Below, piece after piece: positions 35,728-45,513 of a DNA stretch of 64,000 nt. The notes beneath the pieces were generated by a model. The model saw nothing but the letters and a program-made list of their open reading frames with translations. It was not told the origin of the DNA and ran no database searches. Origin of the DNA: JAIQFF01 sp963788505. GTDB lineage: Bacteria > Acidobacteriota > Terriglobia > Terriglobales > Acidobacteriaceae. Numbering within the stretch: position 1 is the first letter of the stretch; each line of letters opens with the position of its first letter. The translations under genes were made by a program, and so were the position numbers. Location of the stretch: contig CAWBGY010000005.1 in assembly GCA_963788505.1 (NCBI GenBank), forward strand, positions 1,364,001 to 1,428,000, given 5' to 3'.

Positions 35728-35971
35728 GGCTCTCGCCGCCCGCGCAGCAATGCGGCAAATCTTATCACGGGAAATCACCCCGCACCGCAGTTAAGATGCC
35801 CGCCTAAACCCTTGTCTGACGGCCATTTCGCGGTTAATGCAGGCTTAAAGAGCAGTTTCGTTGACTCCCCCCGTGACTTATTCCACATTCTCGTTCGCAC
35901 AAGCCGGGGCAGGCACTGGCGTGGATTGACGGGAAAGAGGAATTCACTCCAGGCGCGGACTGGGGGAGCAA

Positions 35972-38900
35972 ATGCGAAATACGAGCGACGGTGTTGGCCG
36001 GAAGGTACTGGGACTGAGAACAGCGGTCTGGGGAAAGAAGATCGAATGGGCAGGTTTATTCAACTATTTTAAGGACGCACCCTGGACAAGAGCCCTCATC
36101 GCCTTGATAGCCTTGACCGGCATCGCCGCGGCCCAGGGCAGTCCGCTCTTTACGACTATCTCGCTGAACCCGGTGGCATTGCATCCCCTGGCGGTTGCCA
36201 TCGGAGACTTCAATGGCGATGGGATCCCAGACCAGGCCGTAACCAGCAGCGGCACTAATGCGGTTTCCGTTCTCCTCGGGACCGGGGATGGGAACTTCCA
36301 GCCGGCGGTCAATTACCCCGTGGGAGCGGATCCTGTGGCCATCGTCACTGGTGATTTCAACCACGACGGCCATCTCGATCTGGCCGTGGTCAACAGCAAT
36401 CCCAACACTGGCGGCGCCGGCGGCAGTGTTTCCATCCTGAATGGCCAAAGCGGTGGAACGTTTGTTGCGGGTCCTACACTTGCGGTGGGCTTTATACCCA
36501 CGGCCATCGGCGTAGGCGATTTTGACGGAGACGGAAATCTGGATCTTGCCGTGGTCGTCAGCAACCCGAACGGCTCTTTCAATCCTGGCTTCGTGACCAT
36601 CCTGCTGGGCAGCGCGAACGGCAGCTTTGTGGCACAGGGAAACTACGGAGTGGGCCTGGCACCGGTCTCTATCGCGGTCGGCGATTTTAACGGTGACGGC
36701 AAGCTCGACCTGGCGGTGGGCTCGCCGGTAAACGGACTCAATCTCAATCCTCAGAGCGAGATTTCTATCCTGGTCAATAACGGCTCGGGAGGGTTTCAGG
36801 CGGGGTCCAGCTTCGCGACCGCGCCTGCGGGAAACACGCCCATTTCAATTGCGGTAGCAGACTTCAATGACGACGCCAGACTCGATCTGGCCGTGGCCAT
36901 GAACAACACGGCAAATGTGTTGATCTGCCAGGGCAACGGTGACGGAACCTTCTCGATCGTGAATGCCCCAGGAGTGGGAGGCAGTCCCATTTGGGTGGCA
37001 GCGGGCGACTTTAACGGCGATGGCAAACCTGACCTGATGGTGGCCAACAACGGGGATAGCACCGTCTCCGTGCTTTTGGGTAACGGCGACGAAACTTTTA
37101 CCCATGGCGCCACCTACCCGGTCGGACAGTACGTCACGAACCTGGCGCTGGCCGACTTGGACGGGGACGGCAAGCTCGACGTTGCCGTAGTGAACAACAA
37201 CGACAACAACACCCAGGTCCTACTGGGCGAAGGCAATGGCGCGTTCCGCTCGGGGAGCTATCGCGTGGGAGCGAGTCCCACCGGGATTGCCAGTGGAGAC
37301 TTCAACAAGGACGGATACCCCGATCTTGCGGTCTTTAACGGCGACGCCACTGTCAGCATCTTGCTGGGCGATGGACACGGCGGATTCAGGACGATGAGTC
37401 CTTTTCCGGGATGCCAAAGCAGCAGTCCATTGACTGGGCCAATCGTGGCCGGGGACTTCAATCAAGACGGAAAGGTTGACCTCGTGACCTCTTGCAAAAG
37501 CCTGGGGTCGGTGAGTGTTCTTACGGGGAATGGAGATGGAACGTTCAATTTCGTTGGCCCACTCAACGTAGGCGCCGTTGACGCGATGGTTGCCGCTGAT
37601 TTGAACGGCGACGGGTTTCCCGAAGTCGCATTGGAGAATGGACAGGGCGTATTTTTTTTCAATCTGTTGGGTTTCAACGGTACTGCTTACGAGATCGGGG
37701 ATGTGCGCGAAGTGGTCGCCGGAGACTTCAATGGCGATGGGAAGCCGGACCTTCTGGCGGTATCCACCTACGCCACTTCCGGAACGACACCTTTGTTGGG
37801 AGATGGCTCCGGAAATTTTCAACCTGGGCCTGTCGCCGCAATGGGAAACCGTGCCCTGGGCGCAGATTTTGACGGCGATGGTTTGTCGGATTTTGCTTAC
37901 CAGGAAGGATTCGGCAACTCGGTTGGGATCAAACTCAGCAATGGCGATGGTACATTTCGCGATGGCTCCCCACTTGCTTGTTGCAGCATTGCCTCAAACA
38001 CAGGAGACTTCAACGGTGATGGCATCCCGGACGTTGTCACCTTGGTGGGGGATGCCGGTTCCGGAGATGTGTTCCTGGGTCAGCTGGACGGCGTCTTTGT
38101 CAGTTCCGGAACTCCGCTCTCATTTGCTTCCTCATTTGCCTTCTTCAACCAGACCGTGGTTGCGGACTTTGATACGAACGGGTCACAGGATTTGGCGGTT
38201 CTGGATATTAGCACCGGCACGGTTTACATCCTGCTCAACAAGAACAGCTTCCAGTCCACAAGTAATGTCTTGTCCGAGTCGCCCGCTCATGTCGTGGCCG
38301 GACAGCCTCTCAACTTGTCTGCTACGGTCGGCAGCAAGCTGGGCACGCCGACCGGTAGCGTTGTATTCAAGCAGGCTGGAATCATCCAAACCACGCAGGC
38401 GCTGAACGCCGGCGCGGCGCAAACCACACTGTCGGCACCGTCAGCCGTGGGACAGTTCGGCTACACCGCCCTCTACACCGGCGACGGAACCTATAGCGGC
38501 AGCTTGTCCCAGCGGCTCGTCGTTACCGTCAGTCCAGCTTCGACGACGACGGTAGTGACCTCGAGCGACTCAACCTCAAAACTTGGACAGAGCGTTACCC
38601 TCACGGCAACCATCGCTCCTCAATTCAGCGGCGAGCCTTCCGGCACCGTGAAGTTCTTTGCCGACGGCGCGCCCCTTGGCACGGCGAATGTGAACGGCGG
38701 CCAGGCCACGGTCAGCACGGCGGCCCTCGCCATGGGCAAGCACACCATCGAGGCTGACTACTCCGGCGACGCCAGCTTCATCACCAGTCTTGGACTCATG
38801 AAGCAGAACGTGGGCAAGGCAGTGAGCACGGTCGCACTCACGTCCTCGCTGAATCCCGCGCCTTATGGCCAGCCAGTAACCGTGACCGCCACGGTCACGA

Positions 38901-39661
38901 ATTCGGACGGCAGCACTCCCACCGGGCCGGTCGTGTTTGCTGAAGGCAGTACAGTCTACGGGACCGTCTCGCTGAGCGGCGGCGTGGCGCAAGTCGTTCT
39001 GCCCACCCTGATCGTGGGCAAGCACAAGATCACCGCGCAATATGGCGGAGACGCCTCCGATAGCTCTGACAATGCTAACTTCACGGAAACCGTTACCGGT
39101 GGCCCCAGCACAACCACAGTGACCAGCAGCGCGCAGCCCTCAACCTACGGACAAAGCGTCAGCTTCACAGCGGTGGTCAGCGGAGCCGGCGCAACGCCCG
39201 ACGGCACCGTTACTTTCAAGAACGGCGGATCGGTCCTGGGCACGGTTGCCCTCGCCGGCGGCCAGGCGGTATTTGCCGTGGACACCTTGACCGGCGGCAC
39301 CCACACCATCAATGCGGTTTACAACGGCAGTGATTCGTACGCGACCAGCACCGGAAGCGTCCCGCAGATCGTGGAACCGGTTGCTACCGTTACGACTCTC
39401 ACATCCTCACTCAATCCCGCGCCTTCCGGGCAGACGGTGACCATCACCGCCGTAGTGAGCTCGGCGGCGGCCGCCATCCCAACCGGCAAGCTGACGGTCA
39501 AAGACGGCAAGACGGTGCTGATTTCCACGACCCTGGTCAACGGACAATTGCAAGTCAGCACGTCCTTGCTGACCACGGGGGCACACAACATCACCGCGAC
39601 CTTTGCCGGTTCGGCAAGCTTCGCCGGCAGCCAGACAACGTTGTCGCAACTGATTCAGTAG
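35972..39661 (+). CDS. large secreted FG-GAP/VCBS and Ig-like repeat protein
   Basis: 1229 residues; GGGGGAG sits five bases before the ATG. A hydrophobic segment at residues 40-54 (RALIALIALTGIAAAQ) serves as signal after a long basic n-region. Residues about 60-760 are FG-GAP repeats, each with a Ca2+-binding loop such as GDFNGDGIPDQAV, GDFDGDGNLDLAV or DLDGDGKLDVAV, at least eleven in total, implying one or two seven-bladed propellers. Residues about 775-1229 are five Ig-like (Big_3/5 type) domains of about 90 residues each, e.g. TSSLNPAPYGQPVTVTATV. There is no obvious LPxTG or T9SS tail. Probably an adhesin or surface binding protein. Confidence 0.9.
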   Translation: MRNTSDGVGRKVLGLRTAVWGKKIEWAGLFNYFKDAPWTRALIALIALTGIAAAQGSPLFTTISLNPVALHPLAVAIGDFNGDGIPDQAVTSSGTNAVSVLLGTGDGNFQPAVNYPVGADPVAIVTGDFNHDGHLDLAVVNSNPNTGGAGGSVSILNGQSGGTFVAGPTLAVGFIPTAIGVGDFDGDGNLDLAVVVSNPNGSFNPGFVTILLGSANGSFVAQGNYGVGLAPVSIAVGDFNGDGKLDLAVGSPVNGLNLNPQSEISILVNNGSGGFQAGSSFATAPAGNTPISIAVADFNDDARLDLAVAMNNTANVLICQGNGDGTFSIVNAPGVGGSPIWVAAGDFNGDGKPDLMVANNGDSTVSVLLGNGDETFTHGATYPVGQYVTNLALADLDGDGKLDVAVVNNNDNNTQVLLGEGNGAFRSGSYRVGASPTGIASGDFNKDGYPDLAVFNGDATVSILLGDGHGGFRTMSPFPGCQSSSPLTGPIVAGDFNQDGKVDLVTSCKSLGSVSVLTGNGDGTFNFVGPLNVGAVDAMVAADLNGDGFPEVALENGQGVFFFNLLGFNGTAYEIGDVREVVAGDFNGDGKPDLLAVSTYATSGTTPLLGDGSGNFQPGPVAAMGNRALGADFDGDGLSDFAYQEGFGNSVGIKLSNGDGTFRDGSPLACCSIASNTGDFNGDGIPDVVTLVGDAGSGDVFLGQLDGVFVSSGTPLSFASSFAFFNQTVVADFDTNGSQDLAVLDISTGTVYILLNKNSFQSTSNVLSESPAHVVAGQPLNLSATVGSKLGTPTGSVVFKQAGIIQTTQALNAGAAQTTLSAPSAVGQFGYTALYTGDGTYSGSLSQRLVVTVSPASTTTVVTSSDSTSKLGQSVTLTATIAPQFSGEPSGTVKFFADGAPLGTANVNGGQATVSTAALAMGKHTIEADYSGDASFITSLGLMKQNVGKAVSTVALTSSLNPAPYGQPVTVTATVTNSDGSTPTGPVVFAEGSTVYGTVSLSGGVAQVVLPTLIVGKHKITAQYGGDASDSSDNANFTETVTGGPSTTTVTSSAQPSTYGQSVSFTAVVSGAGATPDGTVTFKNGGSVLGTVALAGGQAVFAVDTLTGGTHTINAVYNGSDSYATSTGSVPQIVEPVATVTTLTSSLNPAPSGQTVTITAVVSSAAAAIPTGKLTVKDGKTVLISTTLVNGQLQVSTSLLTTGAHNITATFAGSASFAGSQTTLSQLIQ

Positions 39662-39665
39662 TTCC

Positions 39666-39710
39666 GTAGCGTCGGCGTCCCGCCGGCTGTCCGGCGGGCG
39701 TCTTGCCTAC
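39666..39710. repeat. GC-rich palindromic repeat before the broken oxidase
   Basis: Contains a perfect stem CCCGCCGG-CTGT-CCGGCGGG (39679-39698), bounded by GTAGCG and TTGCCTAC. It lacks a T-run, so it is not an intrinsic terminator. It resembles the elements at 2349 and 11228. Confidence 0.6.
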
Positions 39711-39752
39711 AGAAAGCGCAAGGTAGAAAAGGCAAGGATTCTTACATGCTTC

Positions 39753-40854
39753 GTGGGGCCTACGCTCGCGGCGCCGGCCCCGCCCAAAGTTCACACCTAC
39801 TACATCGCCGCCGACGAGGTCGACTGGGACTATGCTCCCGGCGGCGTGAACAAGATGATGGGCATGAAGTTTGAAGGCAACTCGAAAGTCTTTACCGAGC
39901 GCGGACCGCACCGCATCGGCACCGTCTATCGCAAGGCTCTCTACCGCGAATACACCGACGAAACGTTTACCCAGCTCAAGCCGCGTCCCGCTGAATGGGA
40001 GCACACCGGCATTCTCGGTCCCATCTTGCGGGCTGAGGTCGGTGACACGATTCGCGTGGTCTTCAAGAACAACGCCACGCGCCCTTACAGCATGCATCCT
40101 CACGGCGTGTTCTACGACAAGGATTCCGAAGGCGCCTTATACGAGGACGGAACCTCCGGAGCAGACAAGGATGACGACGCCGTCCCGCCCGGCAAGACCC
40201 ATGTCTACATCTGGAGAGTGCCGGAACGAGCCGGTCCCGGGCCCAACGATCCCAGTTCGATTGTGTGGCTCTATCACTCGCATACCAACGAACTGAAGGA
40301 CGTGGAGAACTGGATTAATCGGCGCCATTATTGTCACGCGTCGAGGCATGGCCGATGCCAATGGCAAACCGAAAGATGTGGACCGCGAATTCGTCTGCCT
40401 GTACATGCTGTTTGACGAGAACCAGAGCTGGTATATCGACCACAACATCCAGACCTACACCGCAGATCCAAAAGGCGTCAACAAGTTTGAATTCTCTCCT
40501 GCGGATGCAAACGGGAATCTCGCGCCCATCGGGACCGGCTTCGAGGTTGCCAACGCCAAGTTTGCGATCAACGGCTACATCTACGGAACCGGACCGATGA
40601 TGACCATGAAGAAGGGCGAACGCGTTCGCTGGTATCTGGTCACGCTGGGAGAACAGTTCAGTGTCCACACTCCACATTGGCACGGCAACGTCGTGCTGCA
40701 AGACGGCAAGCGCACCGACGTCGTAGAACTCATGCAGGCCCAGATGCTGACCGTGGACATGGTCCCCGACAATCCCGGGACATGGATGTTCCACTGCCAC
40801 ATCGACGACCACATGGAGGCGGGAATGTCGGCGCTGTACAAAGTGGAGCCGTGA
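39753..40854 (+). pseudogene. two-domain multicopper oxidase, 5'-truncated and frameshifted
   Basis: Close relative of the intact oxidase at 51003. It starts abruptly at VHTYYIAADEVDWDYAP with no signal peptide; the upstream DNA is repeat sequence. Copper ligands of both domains are encoded: HPHG and HSHT in the first frame, HTPHWHGN and HCHIDDHMEAGM in the second. The frame breaks at about 40308-40312: the first frame runs on to a stop at 40415, while the paralog's continuation (G-x-I-I-V-T-R-R-G-M) is in the next frame from GGATTAATCGGC. One extra base explains it. Either a decayed gene or a base-calling error plus a misjudged start. Confidence 0.8.
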
Positions 40855-41047
40855 CAGAAAATAGATCCCGGGTTTTGATGAAGACCAATTCATCAAATCG
40901 ATTCGAGACGGCCGCGTTCGGGGGCGCGGCCGCCTTCGAATCCGATCAGGGGTTGCCTAGCGCCGGTCTCCGGTAGGATGGACGCGGGCGTCTCGCCCAG
41001 CGCGAACCACTGCGGCAGCAACAGACGAGTAACAGGAGAATTCGACC

Positions 41048-42214
41048 ATGGCTAATTTTTGCAACAAATGCGGATCACCAGTCAGCGGGATATTTTGTGT
41101 GAAGTGCGGAGCAGACACCCGGTTGGCGGCCAGCCCGCCGCCGCGAGTTGCGCCGACGCCGGCTTCGGCGTTCCAACCCTCGCCGGCGGTTCCGGTTCCT
41201 GCTCCCCCGCCTGCTCCTTTTCCGCGGGCCAATCCGCCCGCGGCTAAATTTTGCAACAAATGCGGAGCGCCGTCGGGCGGAACTGCGTTTTGCAACAAGT
41301 GCGGAGCGGACATGCGGCAGGCGGCCGCTCCGTCCTCGCAACCCGCCGCCATTTCAGTCGCCCAAGCCCCGCCTCCTCCGGCGGCAGCACCACAGTCAGT
41401 GCCTGGTCCTCAAACATCCACCAAGGGCAGCCCTCTGACCAAGATTCTCATCGGCGTTGCGGTGGTGGTTGTGACCTTCGGCGCCCTCGCCGCCGGCGGC
41501 GTCTACTACGTCGTGTATCGGGTAAAGCAGAAGGTACACGAGGTAGCCCACGACGTCACCCGCAACGTGCCCGGCATGGGCTCCGATGCGGACAGCGGCT
41601 CCAGTTCGGGAGACAACTCGATCCTGGGGTCCATTTCGAAAATGGCTTCCGGCAGCAACAGCGATTCCGGAAGTAGCGGATCGAACGGCGGCATCGGCGG
41701 AGATCCCTGCCGTTTCCTGAGCAAGGAGGAAGTCGGCCGCGCCATCGGAGTGGAAATCGTTGCTACGGAGTCGGGCGACGCAGGTTGTTCCTACCTGGCG
41801 CACGGCAACTCGGGTGACATGACCGCCAAACACATGGCCGCCATGGCGGGAACCAGAGGCGCCGACGCGAAATCGCAGCAAATGGTTCAGAGCCTGGCGG
41901 GAGGACTGTTCAAGTCATTCCAAAGCGAAGGTCACGACACTGGAATGGACAAAAACGGAAATGTCCCGGTCTTTATCTTCAGCGTCGACAGTACCAGCGC
42001 GGAAACACAAATGCGGTTGAACGCCAAGGTTTTGGGAATGCTGGGGCCCGGACAGCAAGGCATCCCGGGCATTGGCGATCAAGCCATGGACGAGTCGGGC
42101 GCCATGTTGATGGTCCGCAAAGGCGACAAGCTGATCCGGATCATGTATTCCACCTGCCCCTGCACCCTGGAGGCGATCAAGCCCCTCGCCAAAACGTTGG
42201 CCGACCGTTTGTAG
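41048..42214 (+). CDS. double zinc-ribbon, single-TM protein
   Basis: 388 residues. Two short zinc ribbons at the N-terminus: CNKCG...CVKCG and CNKCG...CNKCG, each four cysteines. Pro/Ala-rich linkers follow, then one membrane helix (TKILIGVAVVVVTFGALAAGGVYYVVY, about residues 133-160) and a Ser/Gly-rich linker. The C-terminal domain of about 160 residues has GGDPCRFLSKEEVGRAIGVEI and CSYLAHGNSGDM, a pattern seen in secreted or anchored DUF3558-like lipoproteins. By topology the ribbons are cytoplasmic and the C-terminal domain periplasmic. CAGGAG precedes the start. First gene of the 41-48 kb cluster. Confidence 0.75.
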   Translation: MANFCNKCGSPVSGIFCVKCGADTRLAASPPPRVAPTPASAFQPSPAVPVPAPPPAPFPRANPPAAKFCNKCGAPSGGTAFCNKCGADMRQAAAPSSQPAAISVAQAPPPPAAAPQSVPGPQTSTKGSPLTKILIGVAVVVVTFGALAAGGVYYVVYRVKQKVHEVAHDVTRNVPGMGSDADSGSSSGDNSILGSISKMASGSNSDSGSSGSNGGIGGDPCRFLSKEEVGRAIGVEIVATESGDAGCSYLAHGNSGDMTAKHMAAMAGTRGADAKSQQMVQSLAGGLFKSFQSEGHDTGMDKNGNVPVFIFSVDSTSAETQMRLNAKVLGMLGPGQQGIPGIGDQAMDESGAMLMVRKGDKLIRIMYSTCPCTLEAIKPLAKTLADRL

Positions 42215-42378
42215 GCGGGAATGTGCAGCCAGAGGAAAGGCCACGGAGGAGGTTCGAGAAATTCTCGGATCGTGGTCTTAAACACCCTGAAGTTTCAACC
42301 TTCGCTGATGGGATCAAGCAAAACCGCCGCCCGCGTTTCTGCGACAAAACAGGCAGTCAATCGAGACGAGGAGAACAA

Positions 42379-42951
42379 ATGGAATTACGAAACATGACGT
42401 TCGTAAGACTGGTGGGTCGATCCAGATACTTCCTTCTTGCCGCCCTGATTGCGGTTGCGTGCGGAAGCGCACCTTTAGCGCGCGCGCAGGCCGATTGCAA
42501 GGTCGTATTCGACGCCAGCTACAAACTCAGGGTCACGCCGCACCACGGCTACACAAGCCACGTCACGCAGGTGAGAAACGGCCAGCAGGTTACCGATGTG
42601 TTAGAGGACATATCGGTCGGCGGCTTTATGTACATTAAAGTTCACGGCAACTGGCGGAAGAGCCCGATGAACGTGCAAGAGCTGCTGAAGCAGGATGAAG
42701 AAAACCGCAAGAATGCCAGGAATGTGTCGTGCCACCACCTGCGCGATGAAGCTGTAAACGGAGAAGCTGCAGGTGTGTATAGCGCGCACGCGGAGACGGA
42801 TAACGTGAAATCCGACTCGACGGTCTGGATTTCCAAGAGCAGGGGGGTCATCTTGCGGCAGGAGGAGGACGTGGACGTGGATGGTAATAAGTCGCACATG
42901 TCCCTGCGCTTCGACTACGCCAACATTTCGGCTCCGGCCGTCTCGCGCTAG
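42379..42951 (+). CDS. small secreted protein, cluster paralog A
   Basis: 190 residues from ATG 42379 (GAGGAG upstream). Signal peptide ending PLARAQA, then a domain of about 160 residues: CKVVFDASYKLRVTPHHGYT near its start, then SCHHLRDEAVNGEAAGVY, then STVWISKSRGVILRQEEDVD and SLRFDYANI. The last part (W-I-S-K...G-x-x-L-R-Q-E) recalls the strand-turn-strand of LolA-like lipoprotein-carrier folds, but I do not recognise a named family. Two cysteines are conserved with paralogs at 42978 and 47307, suggesting a disulfide. Confidence 0.65.
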   Translation: MELRNMTFVRLVGRSRYFLLAALIAVACGSAPLARAQADCKVVFDASYKLRVTPHHGYTSHVTQVRNGQQVTDVLEDISVGGFMYIKVHGNWRKSPMNVQELLKQDEENRKNARNVSCHHLRDEAVNGEAAGVYSAHAETDNVKSDSTVWISKSRGVILRQEEDVDVDGNKSHMSLRFDYANISAPAVSR

Positions 42952-42977
42952 CACAACGCTCAACCCGGGAGGAACCC

Positions 42978-43538
42978 ATGGCACGCGCTACAACCAGATC
43001 TGCAGTGAGTGACCAACCGCGTCGCTCACATACTTCGACAGCGGCCGTTCATTCCGCGCTGCTCCTGACCGCGGTGTTCCTGTTCGCGGGCAAGGCCAGC
43101 GCGCAGGATCCAAGTTGCAAACCACTCGTCGATGCCGCGGTATTGCAGGCACGCACCCCCAGCCACGTTTACAGCTCCATGACGGGGCCGGGAACCAACC
43201 TGACCAGCGAGACCATTACCACCAGCTCCTTCCTTTACATGAGGAGCAACGCAAAAGGCGCCGATCAGTGGAACAAGACGAACTATTCGCCAGAGGACGA
43301 GGCTCGTCAGGCTGCCGCGAGTAGTGGAGCCTACACCAGTTGTCAGCACGTCGGCGACGAGACCATTAACGGCGAAGCAGCGGCGATCTACACCGAAGTG
43401 AATAAGAAATCCGGCATTTCCGGCAAAGCGTGGATTTCAAAGAAACGCGGCCTCCCCCTGAAAGGTGAACTCACGCTCAGCAGTGGACACATTTCCATGC
43501 GCTATGAATATGACAACGTCCGTCCGCCCGGGATGTAG
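42978..43538 (+). CDS. small secreted protein, cluster paralog B
   Basis: 186 residues with GGGAGG before the start and a signal peptide ending GKASAQ. It shares with paralog A: CKPLVDAAVLQARTPSHVY, TSCQHVGDETINGEAAAIY, KAWISKKRGLPLKGE and MRYEYDNV. It lies 26 bases after paralog A, suggesting a tandem duplication and one transcript. No known domain. The conserved Cys pair and E-x-x-N-G-E-A-A motif are the best anchors for a family search. Confidence 0.65.
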   Translation: MARATTRSAVSDQPRRSHTSTAAVHSALLLTAVFLFAGKASAQDPSCKPLVDAAVLQARTPSHVYSSMTGPGTNLTSETITTSSFLYMRSNAKGADQWNKTNYSPEDEARQAAASSGAYTSCQHVGDETINGEAAAIYTEVNKKSGISGKAWISKKRGLPLKGELTLSSGHISMRYEYDNVRPPGM

Positions 43539-43663
43539 TGCTCCATGGGGCCGGAGAAAGTAAGAGCGACACACAAGGGAAAAATCACTCGAGTTTTCGC
43601 CAGGCTCGCGTTTGCGAACCGGAGTTTGCAGTGGCAGACAAAGTTTTCGACGGAGGAGGGCTC

Positions 43664-45508
43664 ATGAGAAATCGCTTGCGGTTCGCAATAGCGCTGCTTC
43701 TCATCCTGACACTGGGCATAACGACGGGCTGCAAGCATAAGGAAACGCCGGCGCAACCAGAATCCGCAAAAGGCGCACGAAGCGTGGGACCATCGCACGT
43801 GGCGGCGACCGACACTTCCTACTTGCCGCAAGACATATTTGGACCGCAGGCGGTGCCCGGCGCCGCGGTGTTGAAGCCGGTCGATATCCACTCTCTGTCC
43901 GCGAGCGAGTTGAAGTTCGGCATCGCGCCCCGGCTCTCGAGCACGGTGGAATACCAGCCGGGCGTGATCGTCATGGAGCAGGGCGACAAGGCGATCCGGT
44001 CGATTTCGGGCAATGGACTGCAATGGCAGTTCGACGCTAACGCTCCCCACGTGAGCGAGTTTCAGGAGGGCAAGATCGTTTTTGCAACCGGTCGTGCTGT
44101 CGGCCGGATTGTCGCCTTGAAGAGGAATGGCGATTCGGTCACCGCGGTACTCGCACCGATTCAGCTGACCGACGTGATCAAGAACGGCAAGTTCACGATG
44201 GACCAGCCGATCAGTGCGGACAACATGATTTCCTACGTTGCTCCGGATTTTCCCCAGGAACCGGATGCGCAACCGGAACAAAAGAAGACTTCGAGGTCGC
44301 AGGATTCGGGCGTCTTCGTGCCCCGAGTCGAGCGGGCGATGGTCGTATCCCGCGTACAAGGCGGGGTGTGGACGCCGATGTCAGTGGCGGAAACCTACTC
44401 CGACGGACAACGGGTTACCTTCCAGAAGGTCGGCGATCGATGGAGATCGCCGCAGGTTTCGACCGCGCGAATCGATCCGGCGCTGCTGCTGAACCCCACT
44501 TCCAAGCCCGTGCGGTACGTCGCATACCAGCAATCGCCCCCGCCGTTGGATCCAGGAACTGGGCTGCGATTTGCGCAAGCTCCCGGGTATCAGAACCCTC
44601 CTCTGACGCCGGCTAAGACGGCCGGCACGCCGCCGGTGGTGGACATCGGCGACATCCGAACCGTGGCCGTCGCCAATCTTTCGTACATCGGGCTCCAGTT
44701 CTATACCAAGAACGCTCCAGGCGGCTTGTCGGTCTTCGCCGAGACCCTGATGTACGTTAACGGTATCCATCTGCGTTTCGTCCTGGACATTGTGAACGGC
44801 CGGATCGTGAAGTGCGGCATGGACATGGGTGGGGCCCTGGGCGTGAAGCTGTATATGGACTCCCACAGCACCAAGGACTTCCAGGTCAATCTCCACAAAA
44901 AGTGGTGGGAGCCGGTTGACCTGACCATCCCCCTTGGTCTCGGTAACACACTCGGCATTCCGTTCAGTGTGACGTTCAACATGATGCTGAACGTCAACAG
45001 CGGATTCAGCGCCAAACAATCCATTCTCCACGCGGAAGGCGATTACACGTACAAGGGCGGTCTGTGGGCCGGATATACCAATGGAGACTGGAAGGTAACC
45101 ACCGCCAGCGACGTAGTCGCGCAAACCGATATGGGGCGGTCGATCCAGGGAATATCACTCGGGATCAATTCTCTGGTTATGGCGTGTTCAGTGCGAGCCA
45201 TGGTGGGGATTGGCGCGTTTGGATTCAACACGGGAGTGTTTGTCGGAATGAGATTCGATGGAACCATCCTGCGGGCGCCCGACGAAGCATGGCCCTGCAG
45301 GCAGGGGACGATTGAGGTTTACATCGACTCGGGAGTGGGCTATTCGCTGCCCGGTTTTGTCGTCGATATCCTCAACAAGCTGCTCAGTGCCTTTACGTCG
45401 TATCAGATTGAACGTGCGGGAACAATCTTGAAGGGGCCGTCGAAGCGTCTGTTTAGCGGGAATACACAAATGCCCGGCAATTGTGCCACGGCAAAGGGCG
45501 GAGGTTAG
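43664..45508 (+). CDS. large lipoprotein of unknown function
   Basis: 614 residues from ATG 43664, with an AGGAGG-like stretch upstream. The leader RLRFAIALLLILTLGITTGC ends at a lipobox-like cysteine. The first half has a segment (VVGRIVALKRNGDSVTAVLA-like) typical of beta-barrel-adjacent domains; the second half is beta-rich with DLTIPLGLGNTLGIPFSVTF and a run of glycine- and aromatic-rich strands ending GVGYSLPGFVVDILNKL. No recognised family. It is in the middle of the zinc-ribbon cluster on the same strand, six bases before the next gene. Confidence 0.65.
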   Translation: MRNRLRFAIALLLILTLGITTGCKHKETPAQPESAKGARSVGPSHVAATDTSYLPQDIFGPQAVPGAAVLKPVDIHSLSASELKFGIAPRLSSTVEYQPGVIVMEQGDKAIRSISGNGLQWQFDANAPHVSEFQEGKIVFATGRAVGRIVALKRNGDSVTAVLAPIQLTDVIKNGKFTMDQPISADNMISYVAPDFPQEPDAQPEQKKTSRSQDSGVFVPRVERAMVVSRVQGGVWTPMSVAETYSDGQRVTFQKVGDRWRSPQVSTARIDPALLLNPTSKPVRYVAYQQSPPPLDPGTGLRFAQAPGYQNPPLTPAKTAGTPPVVDIGDIRTVAVANLSYIGLQFYTKNAPGGLSVFAETLMYVNGIHLRFVLDIVNGRIVKCGMDMGGALGVKLYMDSHSTKDFQVNLHKKWWEPVDLTIPLGLGNTLGIPFSVTFNMMLNVNSGFSAKQSILHAEGDYTYKGGLWAGYTNGDWKVTTASDVVAQTDMGRSIQGISLGINSLVMACSVRAMVGIGAFGFNTGVFVGMRFDGTILRAPDEAWPCRQGTIEVYIDSGVGYSLPGFVVDILNKLLSAFTSYQIERAGTILKGPSKRLFSGNTQMPGNCATAKGGG

Positions 45509-45513
45509 CAGGC

